A stretch of DNA of 11,865 bases. Source: Actinomycetota bacterium (GTDB lineage: Bacteria; Actinomycetota; Thermoleophilia; Gaiellales; Gaiellaceae). Below, piece by piece: positions 1 to 5,915 of this stretch; positions within the stretch are counted from its first letter, which is position 1, and every line of letters begins with the position of its first letter. Location: NCBI GenBank assembly GCA_005885565.1, contig VAXK01000083.1:1-11865 (forward strand). Reading direction: 5' to 3'. The notes beneath the pieces were generated by a model. It searched no databases. It was not told where the DNA came from and saw only the letters and a list, made by a program, of their open reading frames with translations. The translations under genes and the position numbers were made by a program.

Positions 1-407
1 AGCGGCGAGGCGAGCCGTGACGCCACCGTCTCCAGAACCTGGATCGCCACCTTCGGCTCGTCGGTGAGGATCCTGCGGAAGTCGCCGCGCGAGATTGCGA
101 GGCAGCGCACCGGCGTCTTCGCTCGGACGCGGGCGGTTCGCTGCGCCTCCGCGGTGAGGAGCGCGAGCTCGCCGACGATGTCGCCTGCCCCGAGCTCTCG
201 CGCGCGCTTTCCACGCGTCCTGACCGTGACGGCCCCGTCCAGCACGACGAACATCCCCGAGCCCTTGGCGCGCGCCTCGATCAGGACCTGACCGGGCCGA
301 AGCTCGACGTCCTTCGCGATGCGCGCCACCCGCTCGAGCGCGCGCCGGCTCAGGCCGGCGAAGGCCGGCACGCGGGCGAGCGCGTCCGTCCGCTCCTTCA
401 GCGTCAT
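1..407 (-). CDS. Cyclic nucleotide-binding (CRP/FNR-type cNMP fold) protein, 3' end outside window
   Basis: The visible 135 residues form one cyclic nucleotide-binding domain. A short helical lead (MTLKERTDALARVPAF) is followed by beta strands with ELRPGQVLI and GMFVVLDGAV. The phosphate-binding cassette is GDIVGELALL (Glu80) followed by QRTARV (Arg90). This Glu/Arg pair contacts the cyclic phosphate and ribose in CAP and PKA domains, so binding of cAMP or cGMP is plausible. A helix follows (DEPKVAIQVLETVASRLASP) and the window then ends, so I cannot say whether a DNA-binding helix-turn-helix (making it a CRP-like regulator) or another domain follows. The ATG at 407 was chosen because AGGA lies 8 nt upstream; the earlier ATG at 415 hits a stop after three codons. 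It starts 4 nt after the ABC ATPase stop, so it is probably the last visible gene of the same operon. Fold certain, role unknown. Confidence 0.88.
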   Translation of the reverse strand, partial: MTLKERTDALARVPAFAGLSRRALERVARIAKDVELRPGQVLIEARAKGSGMFVVLDGAVTVRTRGKRARELGAGDIVGELALLTAEAQRTARVRAKTPVRCLAISRGDFRRILTDEPKVAIQVLETVASRLASP

Positions 408-411
408 CGGC

Positions 412-1086
412 TCATCCTACGGTGCGTCCGTCCGCGAGCCTCACGATCCGGTCGCAGCGCTCCGCGACCGACCGGTCATGCGTCGCGACGAGGATCGTCA
501 TGCCGCGCTCCTTGCGCAGGCGCAGGAGCAGGTCGACGATCGCGGCGCCCGTCGCGGAGTCGAGGTTGCCCGTAGGCTCGTCGGCGAGCACGAGGCCCGG
601 GTCGCTCAGGAGCGCCCGCGCGATGGCGACGCGCTGCTGCTCGCCCCCCGAGAGTCGCGACGGGAGCACGTCGCCCTTCCCGTCCAGGCCGACCGCGTCG
701 AGCAGCGCCCTCGCGCGCGGCACGACGTCCGCCGCCCCGCGGCGGGGCAGGAGCGGCGCGGCGACGTTGTCCACGACCGTCAGCGCCGGCAGGAGGTGGA
801 AGCGCTGGAAGACGAACCCGATCGTGCGGCGATACGCCGTCTGGTCGCGGCGCGAGAGCTCCGTCAGCTCGCGCTCGCCGACACGGATCCTGCCCTCGTC
901 GGCCGTGTCCATCGCGCCGACGAGGTGGAGGAGCGTCGACTTCCCCGAGCCTGAAGGCCCCACGAGCGCGACGACGCTTCCGGCCTCGACCGAGAGGCTG
1001 ACGCGGTCGAGCGCCGTCACCACCTGGCCCGGCGCGGGCCGGTAGCGCTTCGACACCTCGTCGAGGCGAACCGCGAAGCCGGTCAT
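412..1086 (-). CDS. ABC transporter ATP-binding protein, LolD/MacB type
   Basis: This is a complete 224-residue ATPase subunit. Visible motifs are Walker A GPSGSGKST (residues 43-51), Q-loop Gln94 in FVFQRFHLLP, signature LSGGEQQR (145-152), Walker B LVLADE (165-170) followed by PTGNLD, and the H-loop His203 in ATHD. FQRFHLLP, GEQQRVAIARAL and DEPTGNLD are typical of the LolD/MacB/FtsE branch, which powers type VII ABC systems. These act by mechanotransmission (moving lipoproteins, peptides or toxins in the periplasm, or signalling to envelope enzymes) rather than by classical transport across the membrane. Its start overlaps the permease stop by ATGA (1083-1086), so the two are translationally coupled and surely work together. 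All catalytic residues are present and the length is usual. Substrate unknown. Confidence 0.96.
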   Translation of the reverse strand: MTGFAVRLDEVSKRYRPAPGQVVTALDRVSLSVEAGSVVALVGPSGSGKSTLLHLVGAMDTADEGRIRVGERELTELSRRDQTAYRRTIGFVFQRFHLLPALTVVDNVAAPLLPRRGAADVVPRARALLDAVGLDGKGDVLPSRLSGGEQQRVAIARALLSDPGLVLADEPTGNLDSATGAAIVDLLLRLRKERGMTILVATHDRSVAERCDRIVRLADGRTVG

Positions 1087-3956
1087 TCCGCGGCGAGCAC
1101 CGCGGGAGGCGCCAGCCGCCGGATCTGCGTCAGCGGCAGGAGCGACGCGACGGCAGCGGCGGCGGCCCCGGCTCCGATCGCGATCCCGGCGGCTGCGGCG
1201 AGCGGTCCCAGCGCGACGCCGAGCAGCAGCGCCGCGAACGCGAGGCCCGCGGTCGCGCCGGCGACGCTCCCCGCCACCCCGAGGGTGGCGCCCTCCAAGG
1301 CGACAACGGTCGCGACCTCGCGGTCGCTCCAGCCGAGCGTCTGGAGCGTCACCAGCTCGGCGGCGCGTTCGCGGACGTTCAGGAAGAGGACGTCGGCCAC
1401 CGAGACCGCGGCGAGCGCGATCGTCAGGCCCGCAGCCGCCAGGTCGACGCCTCGGATCTGCACCGTGATCGCCTGCCCGAGCAGCGTCCCGACCAGCGTC
1501 CCCTGGAAGCCGCGCTCGATGCCGATCAGCGTCGTGAGCGCGCCGACGCCGACGAAGAGCCCCGCCGCGCCGACGAGCGCGCGGCCCGGGAGCCGCCGCA
1601 GGTTGACGAGCGCCATCGTCACCAACCCGCGGGCACGAAGCGTGCGTTCGCCCTCGTGAACCGGGGGCCGGATCGCATCGAGCGGTAGTGCCCGTGCCGC
1701 GCTCCAGGCCGGCACGAGGCCCGCGGCGCACGCGAGCCCGACGGCGATCGGCAGGACGAGCAAGGTCTCGAGTACCGGAAGTCGAAGCCCGAGCGCCTCC
1801 GTCAAGACCGCGGCGAGCCCGACCCCGACGAGGCCCGCGAGGACGCCGACGAGGGCGAGCTCCCCGAGCGACGCGCGGAAGATCTCGCCCTGCGACCAAC
1901 CGAGCGTGCGCAGCGTCCCGATCTCGGCTCGGCGCGCCCGGGCCGCGGCGAAGGCGCCGTTCGCGAGGAAGAGCGCGCAGACGACGAGGATGAGGGCGAA
2001 GAGTGCGAGATCCTTGCGGTCGAGCGCCTCGAGGAACAGCACGGCGACGCCCTTCTTGATCCACCCCTCGCGCACCTGGAGCGGCGGCTGCCCGAACCTG
2101 CCGCGCGGGAGGTCGACGACGAGCGTGTGCGGCGAAGAGCCCGCCGTGATGTCCACGGCGAGGCCGGTTCGGTCGTGGATGAGCTGGGCGACCGTGCGGA
2201 TCCGCGCGCGGCTGAGCGCGTCGGGTCCCCGCACCCCCGCAACGCGGACGCGGACGACGCTGATCGGCGCGGCGCGCTCCGCGAGGCGCACGTTCGGGAA
2301 GGCTTGTGGATCGAGCAGCGCGCGCAGGCCTTGGAGCGTCGTCAGCATCAGGGGCGGCTGCTGGATGTAGCCGCCGAGGTTCTGCGTCGGGAGCAGCGGC
2401 TTGCCGTGGAGGACGCGGCGGGTCGCGGCGTCGGCGGCGTCGACCTTCGGCGGGTAGTACGTCTCGAGCGGCAGGCGCGAGAGCGGCGAGAAGCCCGGCA
2501 GCTTCCCCGGGTCGTAGCGGCCGACGACCTCGAAGGCCGGGCTCCCGGACACGCCGCCGACGTCGAGGTCCGTCGCCGGGAACTCGGCGATCTGCCGGAA
2601 CTGGACGTCACGGTTGTCCTGCGGCGCGTCGAAGAAGCCGCCGTTGCCGATCCCCATCGCCGGGTTCCTCCATACCGCGATGCCGTTTCGCGCCGGAAGC
2701 GGCTCGAGCCGGTCGGAGCCGAGTCGTCGGTACGCGACGTCCGCGGCCTGCCAGTACGCGTCGCTCGACGTCTCGTTCAGGCCCTTGATCCGCCCCCCGG
2801 TGAGGAGCGCGCGGTAGGCGCTGCGGAGCGGGATCGCCTTCCGCGCGACGACCGGGCCGCGGAGCGAGCTGAGGTAGCGGTACGCGTTCCGGTACGCGAC
2901 GCCCTTCGGCGCCGCGAGCTCGCGCGAGCACGGGAAGTCGGCCGAGAGGCACGTGCCCGCCGCCAGGACCGACGGGACCCGTCCGAGCGGTACGACAGGT
3001 CGCAGGCGCTCGACCGCCACCGAGAGCGTCTCGCCCACGTACGCCCGCGAGCTGGCAATCACCGGCACGAATCGGTTGAAGCAGTTGCAGCCGGGGATCG
3101 ACCGCACCCTCGACGCCTCTTCGGAGCGCAGGTACCGGCCTGAGACGATCGTTCGGTCGAGGCCGAGGAGCCTCGCCTCCTGCTTCGGGTCGATCGCCGC
3201 GATCGCGAGCGGGAAGTAGCCGGTCGCGAGAGCCCCCACACCGCGCGGCCGCACCTTCCGGTCCTCGAAGTTCACCTTTGCGAGCTGCGGCGAGCGCGCC
3301 GAGAAGCAGGCGAGCGACGTCACCTGCCGCAGGTCGAAGGGGCCGTAGCCGGTGGGCGGCTGGAAGCCGCTGCAGACGGGGACGTGGCCCTTGCCGGGAA
3401 CGACCTCCTCGAGCTGACCGGGGACGCGCCGGCCGCCGGGCACCAGCTCGAGCTGCCGCGTGAACGCGTGCCCGCGCGCGTAGTAGACGTAGAGGTCACC
3501 GCCGCGGTACCGGGAGCCGCCGTTCGCGATCCACGTGAGGCGGAGCCGGTAGAGCTGGACGGGGCTGCGGTCGAGCTCGCCACCGATCGAGATCGGGATC
3601 TCGCCGAAGGGCATCACGTACCCGAGGTTCGCGATCGGCGCCGCCACGGCGACGCCGGGAATCCGCTCGATCGTCGCGTACTGGCGGATGGTGATACCGC
3701 CGTAGATGCCGCTCAGGTAGTTGTCGCGGACGAGCCCGTCGCTTCGTTCGAGGGTCGTGAAGGAGCCCTTCGGGCGGACGAGGACGTCGTAGGCGCCGCG
3801 GAAGTTGCGCGAGACCGAGCCGCGGACGCGAAGCTCGCTCGTCTTCGCCGCCGAGGCGAGGAGCACGAAGCTCACCGCGGCGACGAGGATCCCGCTCGCC
3901 AAGGCAGCCGTCCGAACCGGCCGGTGGCGAAGCTCCTGGAGGACGAGCCGCATCAT
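1083..3956 (-). CDS. FtsX/MacB-type ABC permease with a very large, Cys-containing ectodomain
   Basis: A 957-residue membrane protein. One N-terminal helix (about 18-37) is followed by an extracytoplasmic region of roughly 600 residues (about 40-645). Then comes an FtsX core with helices near 650-672, 698-719 and 728-750, a further helix near 793-812, and a second FtsX module near 838-950. The two modules carry the paired signatures IGTLRTLGWSQGE and LVTLQTLGWSDRE after their first helices, as in long two-module FtsX permeases. The ectodomain is much bigger than the MacB periplasmic domain and has six cysteines (195, 217, 290, 292, 336, 343), so disulfides are likely. ATG codons at 3956 and 3953 are both possible; the upstream Shine-Dalgarno is weak (CAGG). 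It follows the Cys-rich peptide gene after a 90-nt spacer holding a strong hairpin, and overlaps its ATPase gene. Moving, sensing or modifying the peptide is inference. Confidence 0.92.
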   Translation of the reverse strand: MMRLVLQELRHRPVRTAALASGILVAAVSFVLLASAAKTSELRVRGSVSRNFRGAYDVLVRPKGSFTTLERSDGLVRDNYLSGIYGGITIRQYATIERIPGVAVAAPIANLGYVMPFGEIPISIGGELDRSPVQLYRLRLTWIANGGSRYRGGDLYVYYARGHAFTRQLELVPGGRRVPGQLEEVVPGKGHVPVCSGFQPPTGYGPFDLRQVTSLACFSARSPQLAKVNFEDRKVRPRGVGALATGYFPLAIAAIDPKQEARLLGLDRTIVSGRYLRSEEASRVRSIPGCNCFNRFVPVIASSRAYVGETLSVAVERLRPVVPLGRVPSVLAAGTCLSADFPCSRELAAPKGVAYRNAYRYLSSLRGPVVARKAIPLRSAYRALLTGGRIKGLNETSSDAYWQAADVAYRRLGSDRLEPLPARNGIAVWRNPAMGIGNGGFFDAPQDNRDVQFRQIAEFPATDLDVGGVSGSPAFEVVGRYDPGKLPGFSPLSRLPLETYYPPKVDAADAATRRVLHGKPLLPTQNLGGYIQQPPLMLTTLQGLRALLDPQAFPNVRLAERAAPISVVRVRVAGVRGPDALSRARIRTVAQLIHDRTGLAVDITAGSSPHTLVVDLPRGRFGQPPLQVREGWIKKGVAVLFLEALDRKDLALFALILVVCALFLANGAFAAARARRAEIGTLRTLGWSQGEIFRASLGELALVGVLAGLVGVGLAAVLTEALGLRLPVLETLLVLPIAVGLACAAGLVPAWSAARALPLDAIRPPVHEGERTLRARGLVTMALVNLRRLPGRALVGAAGLFVGVGALTTLIGIERGFQGTLVGTLLGQAITVQIRGVDLAAAGLTIALAAVSVADVLFLNVRERAAELVTLQTLGWSDREVATVVALEGATLGVAGSVAGATAGLAFAALLLGVALGPLAAAAGIAIGAGAAAAAVASLLPLTQIRRLAPPAVLAAE

Positions 3957-4004
3957 GGCGGGAGTGCCTGGACATTGTTGCCGCTCGGTTGGACTACGGG
4001 CTTC

Positions 4005-4047
4005 AGCGGGCGGCGGCCACGGCCAGGCCGTGGCCGCCGCTTCCGCT
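4005..4047 (-). terminator. Strong GC hairpin after the Cys-rich peptide gene: attenuator or mRNA-stabilising structure
   Basis: GCGGCGGCCACGGC (4010-4023) pairs perfectly with GCCGTGGCCGCCGC (4027-4040) around a 3-nt loop. Beyond a 2-nt bulge the stem continues for five pairs (4005-4009 with 4043-4047). The stem begins at the first base pair of the peptide stop codon (4047-4049). No T-run follows on the minus strand, so a classical intrinsic terminator is not shown. Partial termination, or protection of the upstream message from 3' decay, would give more peptide mRNA than transporter mRNA. Confidence 0.6.
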
Positions 4048-4325
4048 CAGCAGATGCAGCAGGTGCAGCTGAAGCAGTTCTGCGAGCTCGTCGAGCAGAG
4101 GCAGCAGCTCGCGTTGCAGTTCGTCGTGCAGTGATACGCGTGCCCGCTCGAGCACGTCTTGCAGGCCTGGCGACAGCAGCTCGAGAACGCGTCGATCGTG
4201 TCGGGCGCGGCGCTTGCCCGCGTCGCCGACACGAGGCCGAAGCCGAGCCCCACGGCCGCCGTCGTGGCGACGTTGCGCAGGAAGCCACGGCGCGTGCGCT
4301 GGCTCTCGAAGCTCACGGTTTCCAT
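4047..4325 (-). CDS. Tat-exported cysteine-rich small protein (14 Cys in the last 43 residues)
   Basis: A 92-residue protein that I do not recognise as a named family. Residues 11-17, TRRGFLR, match the twin-arginine motif. A hydrophobic stretch follows (about 19-34) and then ASA before APD, giving a likely signal peptidase cut after Ala39. The mature part, about 53 residues, has Cys at 50, 51, 55, 58, 66, 70, 74, 75, 77, 84, 87, 89, 90 and 92, and ends in the motif CTCCIC. It contains no Trp; its aromatic residues are Phe47, Tyr64 and Phe85. The ATG at 4325 has GGAGGTGA ideally placed 4 nt upstream, the strongest ribosome site in the window, suggesting high expression. It lies directly downstream of MauE- and MauD-like genes. 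Those proteins are required in methylotrophs to form the disulfides of MauA, another Tat-exported Cys-rich subunit, so this is probably their client. Alternatives are a metal-binding (metallothionein-like) protein, a redox buffer or a modified peptide. Confidence 0.9.
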   Translation of the reverse strand: METVSFESQRTRRGFLRNVATTAAVGLGFGLVSATRASAAPDTIDAFSSCCRQACKTCSSGHAYHCTTNCNASCCLCSTSSQNCFSCTCCIC

Positions 4326-4329
4326 CGAA

Positions 4330-4337
4330 TCACCTCC
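4330..4337 (-). promoter_or_regulatory. Near-perfect Shine-Dalgarno for the Cys-rich peptide, embedded in the mauD-like stop
   Basis: On the minus strand GGAGGTGA is an almost full anti-16S match, with 7 nt between GGAGG and the ATG at 4325. Its last three bases are the TGA stop of the upstream MauD-like gene, so a ribosome finishing that gene ends exactly on this site. Both efficient initiation and coupling are expected. Confidence 0.85.
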
Positions 4338-4947
4338 CCTCCGCCGGCTTGATGGAGTGGGGATGCGTGTGCGGTGTGTGGCCGTCCGTCGACTCGCCAC
4401 CTCCTCTCTGCCGCAGCGCCATCTGCCGCAGGTCGTCTGCCGATCCGGGGATCCGCTGGTCGAGCACGAGGCCGCCGTGGTCGACCACGAACGCGTGCGG
4501 GGTCACGATCGTCTGGAAGGCGGCCGAAGCGGCGTGCCCGCGCTCGTAGAGGAGCGACACGCCGGGCGGCGCCTCGACGGTGCCCTCCTCTTCCTCCACG
4601 ACGACGTGGAAGGGCACGCCCTCGTAGCGCTCGCCGACGCCGTCGAGCCCGCCGAGGATCTGCTCGCACGGCTGACACCCCGGCGCGACGAAGAGCAGGA
4701 GCGTCGGCTCTTCGACGGACTCGCGCGAGAGCACCGTCTGGCCCGTCGCGTCGACGAGCTGGAACGGCGCCACCGCCGAGGCGACCGGCGCCCCGCCGAA
4801 GCTGCCCTTGCCGCCGTGGACGCCGAGCTGCGCCTCCGCGCGCTCGAGGATCGGCGACATCCGGCGCAGCAGTCCGAGCAGGATCACGGCCAGGGCGAGG
4901 AAGCCGACCCACAGCGCGACGAAGCCGGCGATCCAGGGCGCGGTCAT
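4330..4947 (-). CDS. MauD-like membrane-anchored thioredoxin-fold disulfide protein
   Basis: A 205-residue protein with an N-terminal membrane helix (about 5-26, preceded by MTAP) and a thioredoxin-like domain. The active site is in LLLFVAPGCQPCEQI, giving Cys91-Gln-Pro-Cys94 after a hydrophobic strand. The expected cis-proline is Pro150 in TIVTPHAFVVD. This layout and length match the methylamine-utilization MauD family (AhpC/TlpA-like), which in methylotrophs is needed for correct disulfides in the methylamine dehydrogenase light chain. The domain should face outside the cytoplasm. Its start overlaps the MauE-like stop by ATGA (4944-4947), and its stop lies inside the Shine-Dalgarno of the Cys-rich peptide, so the three genes are coupled. 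The C-terminus, GHTPHTHPHS (from residue 189), is unusually His-rich and may bind metal. There is no other methylamine pathway gene nearby, so mauD should be read as family membership only. Confidence 0.86.
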   Translation of the reverse strand: MTAPWIAGFVALWVGFLALAVILLGLLRRMSPILERAEAQLGVHGGKGSFGGAPVASAVAPFQLVDATGQTVLSRESVEEPTLLLFVAPGCQPCEQILGGLDGVGERYEGVPFHVVVEEEEGTVEAPPGVSLLYERGHAASAAFQTIVTPHAFVVDHGGLVLDQRIPGSADDLRQMALRQRGGGESTDGHTPHTHPHSIKPAEGR

Positions 4948-5528
4948 CCGAGCTCGCCGGACGACTTGCGGGTGTACGAGGCCGTGAGACGGCGCAGGTC
5001 GAGCGCCTCGCGCGCGAACGAGAAGGAGAGGACGGCGACCGTAGCGGCAACGAGCAGGCCGAGGGCGTTCCGCGACGAGACGTCCTGCCGCGAGCCGAGG
5101 CCGAGCGTCGAGTCGAGCGCGAACGCGGCCGGCGCCTCGGCCGTGACGACGACGGCCATGGCGAGGAGCCCCACGTTCCGGACGAGGGTCGGCCGGCCGA
5201 TGGTGCGCGAGGGGCCGGCGCCGTGGCAGCCGCAGTCGATCGCCCGGCCGCGGGCGAGGTTGATCGCGACGGCGCCGGTGAAGACGACGAGGAAGGCAGC
5301 CAGCAGCGCCGCGACGGGCGCGGTGCCGAGACCGAGCAGGAGCAGGGCGCCGGCGGCGAGCTCCACCACGGGCAACCAGCGCGCGATCGGAGGCGCGAGG
5401 CGATCGGGCACGAGCCGGTAGCCGCGCACCGCGTCCTCGAACTGGGCGCGCCGCGGGAGCTTCGCCAGGCCGGCCAACGCGAAGACCGTCCCGAGGACGA
5501 ATCGAAACGCGACGGCTGCGAACCCCAC
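4944..5528 (-). CDS. MauE/DoxX-like redox-associated integral membrane protein
   Basis: A 194-residue membrane protein of the MauE family. The N-terminal helix FVLGTVFALAGLAKL is followed by the family-typical segment FEDAVRGYRLVPDRLAPPIA. Helices lie near 52-70, 72-92 and 115-132, with a fifth near 155-171. The key motif is RAIDCGCHG (Cys99-Gly-Cys101), corresponding to the conserved CGC of MauE proteins, which work with MauD in making the disulfides of a secreted Cys-rich subunit. The start is the GTG at 5528, with GGAGG 6 nt upstream; no better in-frame start is visible. It is the first gene of the minus-strand operon, downstream of a TTGACA-type -35, and overlaps the MauD-like gene by 4 nt. 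The family call is strong. The electron partner (a quinone or another protein) cannot be read from sequence. Confidence 0.87.
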   Translation of the reverse strand: MGFAAVAFRFVLGTVFALAGLAKLPRRAQFEDAVRGYRLVPDRLAPPIARWLPVVELAAGALLLLGLGTAPVAALLAAFLVVFTGAVAINLARGRAIDCGCHGAGPSRTIGRPTLVRNVGLLAMAVVVTAEAPAAFALDSTLGLGSRQDVSSRNALGLLVAATVAVLSFSFAREALDLRRLTASYTRKSSGELG

Positions 5529-5543
5529 TTGCCCCCTCCGCTT

Positions 5544-5564
5544 GCAGGCGAACCTGCCGCAGGT
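5544..5564 (-). promoter_or_regulatory. Two mutually exclusive small hairpins in the leader of the MauE-like operon
   Basis: On the minus strand ACCTG-CGG-CAGGT (5564-5552) can form a 5-bp hairpin. The overlapping GCAGG-TTCG-CCTGC (5557-5544) can form another 5-bp hairpin with a TTCG loop, ending about 4 nt before the GGAGG ribosome site. They share the CAGG segment and cannot form together. The arms are short, so this is a weak regulatory candidate. Confidence 0.3.
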
Positions 5565-5570
5565 CCGCCA

Positions 5571-5597
5571 CCTCTACCCGCGCCGACTCGGTGTCAA
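5571..5597 (-). promoter_or_regulatory. Candidate promoter of the mauE-mauD-peptide-ABC operon
   Basis: Minus-strand TTGACA (5597-5592) is a perfect sigma70-type -35 box. TAGAGG (5576-5571) follows after a short 15-nt spacer, or AGAGGT after 16 nt; both are poor -10 matches. The site is 43-70 nt upstream of the GTG at 5528 in the divergent intergenic region. A good -35 with a weak -10 would fit an activated promoter, which is inference. Confidence 0.4.
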
Positions 5598-5606
5598 ACG
5601 GCCGAC

Positions 5607-5612
5607 TACATT
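5607..5612 (+). promoter_or_regulatory. Candidate -10 element, leaderless start of the beta-helix gene
   Basis: TACATT fits the -10 consensus TAnnnT and ends 6 nt before the GTG at 5619. Transcription would therefore start at or next to the start codon. No Shine-Dalgarno precedes this GTG. No clear -35 is seen at the right distance. Confidence 0.4.
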
Positions 5613-5618
5613 GCAGTC

Positions 5619-5915
5619 GTGCGCGTCGTTCACGAGGCCGTCACCGGAGAGATCGCCGAGGACGCGGTGATCTACGGCACCCTCGAGGGGCCGGCCACGG
5701 TGCGGGCCGGCGTCACCGTCGTCCTCTACGGCGCCACCGCCGGCCCGGTCTACGTGGAGCGTGCGGCGCGGCTCGTGATCTACGGCGCGAACGCCGGCCA
5801 GGTCGTGAACCGCGGCCTCGTCGTCGTCCAGGGCGTGGACGTCGGCGAGATCACCGACGTCGAGGAGGGCGAGAGTCAGCGAGAGCCGAGGATCCGCGCG
5901 AGCACCGCGGAGTAG
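5619..5915 (+). CDS. Small beta-helix-like repeat protein, function unknown
   Basis: A 98-residue soluble protein with no signal peptide or membrane helix. Its body is a tandem repeat with VIYG, VLYG and VIYG spaced exactly 18 residues apart, followed by a degenerate VVVQG unit. Each unit alternates hydrophobic and Gly/Ala positions and contains GPATVRAG, GPVYVERAA or GQVVNRG. A regular period of 18 is what one turn of a beta-helix needs; bactofilins and hexapeptide-repeat proteins are the known comparisons, but I do not assign it to either. The C-terminus is a short charged tail (EEGESQREPRIRASTAE). GTG 5619 is the only in-frame start near the repeats. The gene is divergent from the MauE-like gene, and its last 40 nt overlap the convergent dehydrogenase gene. 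Role unknown. Confidence 0.72.
   Translation: MRVVHEAVTGEIAEDAVIYGTLEGPATVRAGVTVVLYGATAGPVYVERAARLVIYGANAGQVVNRGLVVVQGVDVGEITDVEEGESQREPRIRASTAE
5667..5828 (+). repeat. Three in-frame 54-nt coding units (18-residue beta-helix coils)
   Basis: Codons for V-[IL]-Y-G begin at 5667, 5721 and 5775, exactly 54 nt apart, with G/A-rich turns between. A fourth, shorter and degenerate unit follows. The periodicity is in the protein; the DNA of the units has diverged. Confidence 0.75.

Noticed and set aside
319..954. Long plus-strand open frame opposite the ABC ATPase gene
   Set aside because: It is Arg/Ala-rich shadow coding caused by GC-rich DNA; the minus strand carries the full set of ABC ATPase motifs.
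412..2064. A longer ABC ATPase starting near 2064
   Set aside because: Everything upstream of 1086 in that frame is Arg-rich noise overlapping the permease gene; MTGFAVRLDEVSKRY at 1086 is the normal start of the domain.
4047..4325. A bacteriocin or lantibiotic precursor
   Set aside because: It has a Tat signal and no GG-type leader, no dehydratase/cyclase or other modification enzyme is nearby, and the Cys are not paired with a Ser/Thr-rich core in lantibiotic style. Kept only as a remote alternative.
2127..4352. Several long plus-strand open frames opposite the permease and peptide genes
   Set aside because: Low-complexity Arg-rich products without recognisable domains, opposite a gene with clear FtsX signatures.
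4159..5421. Plus-strand frame of about 420 codons opposite the MauE/MauD-like genes
   Set aside because: It is antisense to three clearly recognisable proteins and its product has no domain or plausible start context.
4047..5528. A methylamine dehydrogenase (mau) cluster for methylamine oxidation
   Set aside because: Only MauE- and MauD-like genes are present. The Cys-rich protein has no Trp in its mature part to build the quinone cofactor, is much shorter than MauA, and there is no heavy chain, MauG-like dihaem protein or cupredoxin.
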